Assembly: GCA_014549065.1 (NCBI GenBank)
Contig: JACDOX010000030.1
Location: 5,267,670 to 5,331,669, forward strand
DNA from: Cardinalis cardinalis
Lineage: Eukaryota; Chordata; Aves; Passeriformes; Cardinalidae
Length of the DNA: 64,000 nt
Reading direction: 5' to 3'
The notes below the pieces were generated by a model. The model was not told the origin of the DNA and made no database searches. It saw only the letters and a program-made list of their open reading frames with translations. Made by a program: the position numbers and the translations under genes. This document shows, piece after piece, positions 58,901 to 64,000 of this stretch (the first letter of the stretch is position 1; the number at the start of each line of letters is the position of its first letter).

Positions 58901-61900
58901 CCCCCTTCCCCTCNTTCTCTCCCTTGGGCTGAATAATCGCACTAGTGTAACACTGTCTGCTTGCTTACTTGCTTTAGGATATTGGACTGGCTTCTCTTGG
59001 ATCATCTGAAGAGGAGATTGAGAAACTGGCCACAGTAAGTACAGATGGCAGTTTAATATCAGAGGCAAACCCCAAACGATTCCCTGTGTATCTCTTGCTG
59101 TGCAGGGAAGGCTCTTTTTGTGCCTCAGATTGACTGCAGAAATGGGAGCATCAGCAGGATTGTCCCCTCTCCCCCACAGGTTAGGAAGGTGCTGGAGCAG
59201 GGACTGGAATCCCTCTGGGGGAGCCCAGAATGATGCGATTCCACCTGAGGAAATGCTTACACTTCTTGATTTTCTAAGAATATATTTCTTGAGCTAAGTT
59301 TCTTACAAGTTCAGACACAGGATGGTCCCAACTCACATTCCAGACTCACCTAAAACATTAGATACCCAGTGTGATACCTGTATTTTCTCTTACACAAGGT
59401 GCAGAGAACCATCCCAATTTGGTTCACCCCATATCCATTAACCACACCAAATAGGAGAGCACTTAAAAGCAATTTGGGAGCAGGTACTGCCATTCAGTTC
59501 TGAGTCACTAGGCTCCCTACAACCATCAAAACGACTTGTACAGCCCCTTACTGCCATAACTTGTTCTGAAAGTTGTCTGGAGACCAGGTGATCTTTCTTC
59601 TGATAATGGCACCCATCTACCAGTCCTGATGATTTTTTCAGAGAAGGAGAGGAGCCTTACCCTCACTGAGCTGTGTGAGACTCATTTAGTACAGGTAGGG
59701 AATGAGAGGAGAATGTCACTCCTGAAGTCCCTTACCCATTCCACAGTCCCACTCAGAAAGGAGGTTGTGGCTCACCTAAAATCCATCTGCACATATCCAT
59801 CCTTGGGTTAGGACCAAGTAAAACCACCATTATTTCTGAAGATTGCAAAAAGTGCTGAATCCTTTGTGACTTCATCCAGATCCTGGACTGGTGATGTGAG
59901 GAGACAGTGACAGTCCACATTTCCTCTTCCACTACCTGGGTCTAGAGAGGCCAGAGTGAGATTTAGATCCATGCCTTTGCTAGGCTTAAAAAATTCCAGG
60001 TCCCAGAGAATTTGCATCATTCCCCAGGACTTGGTGAGGTTGGGTTAAGGCCTGTGGTTTATAAAGCATTCCTCAGCAATCACCCCCTCCTGATCCTGAA
60101 CTGAACAGGCCTAGGGAAGAGATAGGGTTAAGATCAGAAGAATAAAGGGTCTCATGGCTGAAAGTTTCCTGACATCATCTAGGGTTTGCTGAGGTAGAAC
60201 AAGGGCACCTTTTTAAAGGGCTCCCTGCAGTTCAGGGTCTGTGAGAATACAATTTTGTAAGTGCCATTCAAGTATTCTGAACAGGAAATCTATTCTGGAT
60301 TAACATCCCAATAGACAAATGTTTAACATTTCTATACCTAATCTAGGCTTACTTTTTGAGTTCCTTTTCTAAAAAGTGAAGATAGAGGAAACCTGAAGTG
60401 TATTCATTATCCTGACATGAAAGTCCAACACGAATTCTAAGATTACCTCTCAAAGTCCCTGTCATTCCTTGTTCCTCATAAAGAGAATTTTGGTAACTAG
60501 CTTAGAAGTTTCTTTAAAGAATCTCAAAATCGTTGCTATGGTCTAAAACATTTGTAAGACAAATTTTGAAATGCCATTATTTCATTCAGCCCCATGACTT
60601 CTCGAAACAGGTGGATCCACGCACCAGAGATGAGAAACTGCCAGAGTGCCACTAATACATTTTTTAATTCTCTTAAAACAGTGAGACCTTGAAAGAGCCC
60701 CACTATCCAGAATCAAAATACAGAAGATCTTAAGGAACACCAAAAATAATTCCTCCTCCTCCCACGTCTCATTTTGCAGTCAAAAAAGCCTCCTGCAAGA
60801 TGAAGAGACACTAAAAAGACTTTTCATTGTGAAATAATAAGAATTAAGATTATTAACAGAATATAAACACATAATTATTTGCTGAAACTCAGGATCCTTC
60901 AAAAGGGAAGATCCTGGCATGTTTTTTCTTCAGTGATAAATTTGAAGGCCAAAACTAACTAATCAAAATGAAAAGGTGTGTAAGGGAGGGTGAGAGAAGG
61001 AGACACAATGTATGAAAAAGGCAAAATAGACAGAATAATATAAAGCTTTACATAGTTTTACAAATTGTCTGTGGTTCTTTAAGCAGGCTCCTGAAAATGC
61101 CATACCTATGAAGCCAAGGTCTGTCCCTGTGTATGAGGCAGCAAAGGGCTCTGTGTCTCTGAAGGAACCTTGAAGAGTTCTGAGACAAAGCCATACTCTT
61201 GCAATGCCTCATTTTCCATGTTTTCCCTTTGCACAATGCCTATCCAGCTTCCCAGGGCACCAGGCTGCGTCCAGGACTTGTCCTCCATTTTCATTTTCCT
61301 CAGATTTTATAATAAGGGAAGCACTAAAAGTTTGGCAGAGCCAAGAGTTGCTTTCATCCCATTGTTGTCCAGCAGGTAAGGGAAGTGTGGTCCTAAGGAT
61401 GCTTTTATCACAAGAAAAGTCCTGAGAATTTTATCTTTGTTTTCTGCTGGAGCATGACTAAGATATAATTGACACAATATGGAAAAAGGCATCCTTCAAT
61501 TCTTCTGAATGAGATCACACAGAAAATGGAGGAGGGATACTCTCCTTTCAAGTACCTTTGTGAAGGTGCAGAACCCTCTGTCAGGATCTTCCTGTCCTTC
61601 TGGGAATTGTGGTGGAAATTGAACAGCTTTCACTGACTACAGTGAGGCTCTGGGCTAAGAGGTTGCAGGGCAATTAATGACATCTTCCAAAGGAAGAAAA
61701 TAATATAATTTTATTTACCCATGTATTATCATTCAAAATTTAATTTTTTTTTCTAAGTGGGACAACAAGTTTTGAAAAATTACAGGTTCAGTTTAGTGTG
61801 TTTTATATGCTGAGGGAAATAATTATTTTCTTAAAATATGCAGCTATAACATTTGAAGACACAACAATATTAAGAAATGAGGATAAAAGAAACTTAAAGG

Positions 61901-62062
61901 AAAGATAAGAAGCTTAAAAATTCCTGCCTTTTCAGATTCTTTTTCACAAGTTGTTCTTATTCCCAGCTTTACTGGTTCACTGTGGAGTTTGGCCTCTGCA
62001 AGCAAAATGGAGTGATCAAAGCTTATGGCGCAGGACTGCTTTCATCTTATGGGGAGCTGATG
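40716..62062 (+). CDS. TH2: Tyrosine hydroxylase 2 gene, 10 coding exons in window, 3' end beyond right edge
   Basis: Tyrosine hydroxylase converts L-tyrosine to L-DOPA with Fe(II), O2 and tetrahydrobiopterin, the rate-limiting step of catecholamine synthesis. Exons are 40716-40913, 41788-41962, 43866-43954, 45995-46062, 47277-47327, 50848-50993, 56498-56633, 57255-57324, 58978-59034 and 61967-62062. They join in frame to 362 codons. TH-type signatures are CHHLITKYDPSLD, ERTGFQLRP, RVFQCTQY, SSPMHSPEP, DCCHELLGHVPML and VEFGLCKQNG. Iron ligands are His292, His297 and Glu337. It is clearly not TPH (which has HSSDPFYTPEP and CYFFTVEFG). Placement downstream of PAH fits TH2, the ohnologue of TH, rather than TH itself, which sits beside INS-IGF2. 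About 97 C-terminal codons are missing at the window edge. All splice sites seen are GT-AG and there is no stop or frameshift. The N-terminus is the least certain part. Zebrafish th2 has been reported to act on tryptophan, so substrate should not be assumed. Confidence 0.92.
40914..41787 (+). other. TH2: TH2 intron 1
   Basis: This 874-bp intron is CT-rich near its start and AT-rich at its end. No gene is seen. Confidence 0.85.
41788..41962 (+). CDS. TH2: TH2 coding exon 2 (residues 67-125)
   Basis: The exon is 175 nt with a cttgcag acceptor and a gtaaga donor, phase 0 to 1, the length of the matching TH exon. It encodes MFETQIYHLETR and the rest of the ACT-like regulatory domain (ECEVHGADVGILVTSLKRV). 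Confidence 0.92.
41963..43865 (+). other. TH2: TH2 intron 2
   Basis: This intron is about 1.9 kb. I see no gene or classified repeat. Confidence 0.8.
43866..43954 (+). CDS. TH2: TH2 coding exon 3 (residues 125-154)
   Basis: The exon is 89 nt with a ctccag acceptor and a gtaagt donor. It encodes VPWFPRKIQDLDKCHHLIT. The DKCHHL run is a TH hallmark, where PAH has DRFANQ and TPH has DHCANR. Confidence 0.95.
43955..45994 (+). other. TH2: TH2 intron 3
   Basis: This intron is about 2.0 kb. It contains a short ACAA run near 44274 and is otherwise unremarkable. Confidence 0.8.
45995..46062 (+). CDS. TH2: TH2 coding exon 4 (residues 155-177)
   Basis: The exon is 68 nt with a taacccag acceptor and a gtaagt donor. 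It encodes GYSDLEYSKRRAFFADLAFN. This is one of the more diverged catalytic segments relative to TH, but its length and phase are preserved. Confidence 0.93.
46063..47276 (+). other. TH2: TH2 intron 4
   Basis: This intron is about 1.2 kb. It contains a small inverted repeat at 46214-46263. No gene is seen. Confidence 0.8.
46214..46263. repeat. 12-bp inverted repeat
   Basis: TTTCATATTAAA at 46214-46225 is the reverse complement of 46252-46263. Each arm is followed by TAGACTTTT, which suggests a local rearrangement. Confidence 0.8.
47277..47327 (+). CDS. TH2: TH2 coding exon 5 (residues 177-194)
   Basis: The exon is 51 nt with a cattacag acceptor and a gtgagt donor. It encodes GDPLPHIEYTAQETAT plus two bases of a Trp codon. 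Together with exon 6 it totals 197 nt, the length of single PAH exon 6, so an intron splits the ancestral exon here. Confidence 0.92.
47328..50847 (+). other. TH2: TH2 intron 5
   Basis: This 3.5-kb intron splits the exon that is single in PAH. It contains a 17-A run (47984-48000), a short AAT/ATA repeat near 49949-49969 and no gene. A TATAAAA near 49038 has no associated transcript evidence. Confidence 0.8.
47984..48000. repeat. Poly-A run
   Basis: Seventeen consecutive A may be a retroposon tail or a simple homopolymer. No recognised element body lies upstream. Confidence 0.7.
50848..50993 (+). CDS. TH2: TH2 coding exon 6 (residues 194-243)
   Basis: The exon is 146 nt with a gattttcag acceptor and a gtcagt donor. 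It encodes REVYRKLRSLYPTHAC, GYREDNIPQLQDVSRFLK and ends one base into a Glu codon. Confidence 0.94.
51402..51793 (+). mobile_element. Probable solo LTR, plus strand
   Basis: The segment starts TGTATT and ends TTTGTACA. A TATAAA box (51635-51640) is followed about 100 bp later by AATCAA, which looks like a mutated AATAAA. The R-U5 part reads like avian class II LTRs (AATGAGACCGATGCTGG; CTCAAGGCACGTTCCTCAGC). No target duplication is clear and no internal retroviral sequence remains. Confidence 0.55.
53510..53700 (-). mobile_element. CR1 LINE fragment, minus strand
   Basis: On the minus strand it translates to a degraded CR1 ORF2 C-terminus with WNRLPRELATASSLTAFKR, the usual CR1 WNRLP motif. 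The plus strand shows the matching GAGCCTATTCCAGTGTTTGA and CCACCCTCTCAG words. Confidence 0.85.
55563..56112 (-). mobile_element. Solo LTR with intact ends and 6-bp target duplication
   Basis: The element begins TGTTGG and ends CCAACA, perfect terminal inverted repeats. It is flanked on both sides by CACCAG (55557-55562 and 56113-56118). On the minus strand a TTAAATAG TATA-like box (near 55730) precedes AATAAA (55644-55649) by about 80 bp, which sets the orientation. A 6-bp duplication is typical of class II (ERVK-like) elements. No internal viral genes are present. Confidence 0.85.
56498..56633 (+). CDS. TH2: TH2 coding exon 7 (residues 243-288)
   Basis: The exon is 136 nt with a tttgcag acceptor and a gtaagt donor. 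It encodes RTGFQLRPAAGQLSARDFL and FRVFQCTQYTRHFSSPMHSP. The sequence is TH-like throughout and differs from PAH and TPH at the substrate-site residues MHSPEP. Confidence 0.95.
56634..57254 (+). other. TH2: TH2 intron 7
   Basis: Nothing notable was found in this 621-bp intron. Confidence 0.85.
57255..57324 (+). CDS. TH2: TH2 coding exon 8 (residues 288-311), iron site
   Basis: The exon is 70 nt with a ttttccag acceptor and a gtaaga donor. It encodes DCCHELLGHVPMLADKEF with iron-binding His292 and His297. Confidence 0.96.
57325..58977 (+). other. TH2: TH2 intron 8
   Basis: This intron is about 1.7 kb. Its GC-richer first part (57390-57660) shows no known protein similarity, and no gene is seen. 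Confidence 0.8.
58978..59034 (+). CDS. TH2: TH2 coding exon 9 (residues 312-330)
   Basis: The exon is 57 nt, phase 0 to 0, with a gctttag acceptor and a gtaagt donor. It encodes DIGLASLGSSEEEIEKLAT; the DIGLASLG start is TH-type (EIGLASLG in PAH and TPH). Confidence 0.95.
59035..61966 (+). other. TH2: TH2 intron 9
   Basis: This intron is about 2.9 kb, AT-rich, with no gene and no repeat that I can classify. Confidence 0.8.
61967..62062 (+). CDS. TH2: TH2 coding exon 10 (residues 331-362), last exon in window
   Basis: The exon is 96 nt with a tattcccag acceptor and a gtatgt donor. It encodes LYWFTVEFGLCKQNG, with Glu337 as third iron ligand, and AYGAGLLSSYGELM. No match to the next expected exon (HCLS... 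in TH) is visible before 64000, so the gene continues past the edge. Confidence 0.95.
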
Positions 62063-64000
62063 GTATGTGTCAAATGCTGAAAATATTGAAAGATCTCTAT
62101 AATCCACTTTCCTGAACTCTGGTTAAAGCAAACTATGTTCTTCTACAAAAATCAGTATGATTTAAAATTCGGATTTTTCTTTTGCAAATAATTCTCCCTT
62201 CACAGAAGCTACAGGGGAAAGCTACTCTGATATTGTACCTGTCTTTAATCTACAGAGACAAAATGCAATGAAAGCAACCATCCCATAAAATTTTAGATTT
62301 GTTTCTTCCTGCTTCTGCCAGTAGTGCTGCAGCTGACTTTGACACAAAACTCAGGTTCCTTTCTGGATTACTCACTAGAGGGCAATATTATGCCTATTAT
62401 GAGCTTGGCTATTTTTTCCATGCCATTGACATTCACACATATATGAACCAAAAAGGCACCAATTGACTGGACCAAATGAAGTGCAAAGAGGAAATAGCAT
62501 GGACAAAAAGATAAAAAGAAATAAAAAGAAATTGCTTTAATATTTTTCATTCCTAAATACATTTCAAAACTAAGCTCTAGTTTTACATAGATCAAAATCT
62601 GAAAGCACAGGTTTCGTACTGCCTTGCTTAGGTAGATTTACTGTAGAAAGAGGATTTGTAACTTTTACAGAAAGTGTGTTTTCCCTCCTTTGACCAAACA
62701 GCTGATAGGAGAGATATTAATTTCTCTTTAATTTTGAAGAGCACTGATGCAGGTGATCACTTTTTAATTTCAGAAGCCCTAAACTGGTATCAGTAGAGTT
62801 CAAATGCTTCAAGCTATGCAGAAATTGGATTATATTTTTTAAATTGGTAAGAGCCAAAGGAAAATAAATACCACTCTTTTCAAGCATTTTTATAAACCAG
62901 AAACCCTTTTCCTTTTTCATGGGAGATATATTTTATGTTTAACACACAAACTCAGCAGCCTAACAGCCAGATGCATGATACATTCCCATGGAATTGTGGC
63001 TGAATTAGCATAGCTTGGACTCCCTGAACTGGAGATAGTTGGGTTGCCATGACAATAAACATTTTACAAAACTCTCCCAATTGTGCACAGGTCAGCCCAC
63101 TTCCCAGTCAAGTGACAGGAGAGGAAAAACAACATTTTGATGTATCTCAACGCATTTCAAGTAGGAATCCCCACAGAAGGGCAGCTGAAATTAACACAGG
63201 GAAAGGGGAACCTTCCCAGACATCAGCCTACACTTTTACCACTTGATGAGTTTAGCATTGTTTTTCCTCACAACACTTGCAATTTGGAGATTTTTGTGGG
63301 GTACCTCTGTGGAGAGCTTTCTCTCTTGATAAGCTGAAAGATCTGCATGTTCATTACCCCTCTGGAGGAATAAACATGACTTCCCTTCTACATAGCAACC
63401 TGATCCTGGCCTGATTGCTCATCAACTTCACACTATGTGCTGCTGAAGCTACTGAAGGATCTGGGAATTCTTCAGTACTTCTTATATTCACTGCCAACAA
63501 ACAGGAAACATAAACTTGCTTTCATTTACCCAGTAAAACTAGAAATGTCCAATCAAAGCACAATTCAAGGCCAAATTTATTCTACTCTGCCTGGCTTAAA
63601 ACTTCATGGCTCTAAATCAAGCTCATTTACATGTCAAACAGGATACTAAAGGGCAGAGGTAATCATATTGTTGATATTTATGTAGCTTTCATAGCAATAT
63701 GCATGACAAAATCCATCTGATGTGGTCACTTCCTTTTTCTGGTTAAGCTTTACTCAAATGAAGGTAAAATCTCATCAGAAATGCTCAGTTTTGGTGTCTG
63801 GAGTCAAGCTCAGCAGACTTGTACTCTCTCTTCTCTATTTCCACCCTTTTCCTCCTCAGGCCCCAACAAGCTCTTCTGCTTTTGGTTAAAACCATAGGCT
63901 AGGACTGCTTGTGCACAAAACTGTGCTTTCTATATAGAACAAAAACAGTACAAAAAATCTCANACTCCCTACCTCTGAGGCTGAGAGGGAAGTCCTAACT
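62063..64000 (+). other. TH2: Start of TH2 intron 10, to the window edge
   Basis: I looked for the next expected TH exon (about 134 nt, starting near HCLS and containing a VYFVSESF-like stretch) and did not find it. This is most likely intron continuing past the edge. Confidence 0.7.

Noticed and set aside
40716..62062. Second gene as tryptophan hydroxylase (TPH)
   Set aside because: Diagnostic stretches (DKCHHL, ERTGFQLRP, SSPMHSPEP, LYWFTVEFG) are TH-type and not TPH-type.
40716..62062. Second gene as the classical TH next to INS-IGF2
   Set aside because: It sits directly downstream of PAH, the N-terminal region is diverged and the RRQS site is missing. Synteny and sequence fit TH2.
1..64000. 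tRNA, rRNA, CRISPR, operon or prokaryotic mobile element
   Set aside because: No such structures are seen; the window is ordinary vertebrate nuclear DNA.

Overview
The window is vertebrate nuclear DNA, almost certainly from a bird. It carries short multi-exon genes with GT/AG introns, CR1 retrotransposon fragments of the sauropsid type, and a tyrosine hydroxylase 2 gene, a paralogue that placental mammals have lost. Single N bases are scattered throughout, and one run of 104 N (30403-30506) marks an assembly gap.

Layout, left to right: (1) 60-640 is a CpG-rich island, probably the promoter side of ASCL1, which in other vertebrates is divergent from PAH. (2) 3571-36886 holds the complete phenylalanine hydroxylase gene PAH on the + strand, with a TATA-like box and 13 coding exons giving 446 residues. 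From exon 2 through exon 12 every exon length equals the human one to the base. (3) 36887-40715 holds the PAH 3' UTR and the short spacer before the next gene. (4) 40716 to beyond the right edge holds a second aromatic amino acid hydroxylase in the same orientation, TH2. Ten coding exons (362 codons) lie inside the window, and the last roughly 97 codons lie past 64000.

The two genes are paralogues with the same fold (ACT-like regulatory domain, catalytic domain with an HELLGH plus Glu iron site, C-terminal tetramer region). They act in series: PAH makes tyrosine from phenylalanine in liver and kidney, and tyrosine hydroxylase makes L-DOPA from tyrosine in catecholamine cells. Both use Fe(II), O2 and tetrahydrobiopterin. 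The order ASCL1(-)/PAH(+)/TH2(+) mirrors the TH-INS-IGF2/ASCL2 region, as expected for a whole-genome-duplication pair.

Introns and spacers contain CR1 fragments (16300-16530, 17150-17235, 17783-17932, 53510-53700) and four probable solo retroviral LTRs. One of these (55563-56112) has matching terminal inverted repeats and a perfect 6-bp target duplication, and a diverged relative of it lies at 13070-13648. There are also three short tandem duplications (periods 65, 47 and 64), two strong inverted repeats, purine-rich microsatellites and several candidate regulatory blocks. I found no wholly new system. The most notable points are the intact TH2, the absence of the usual N-terminal kinase motif in both hydroxylases, and an intragenic CpG island.
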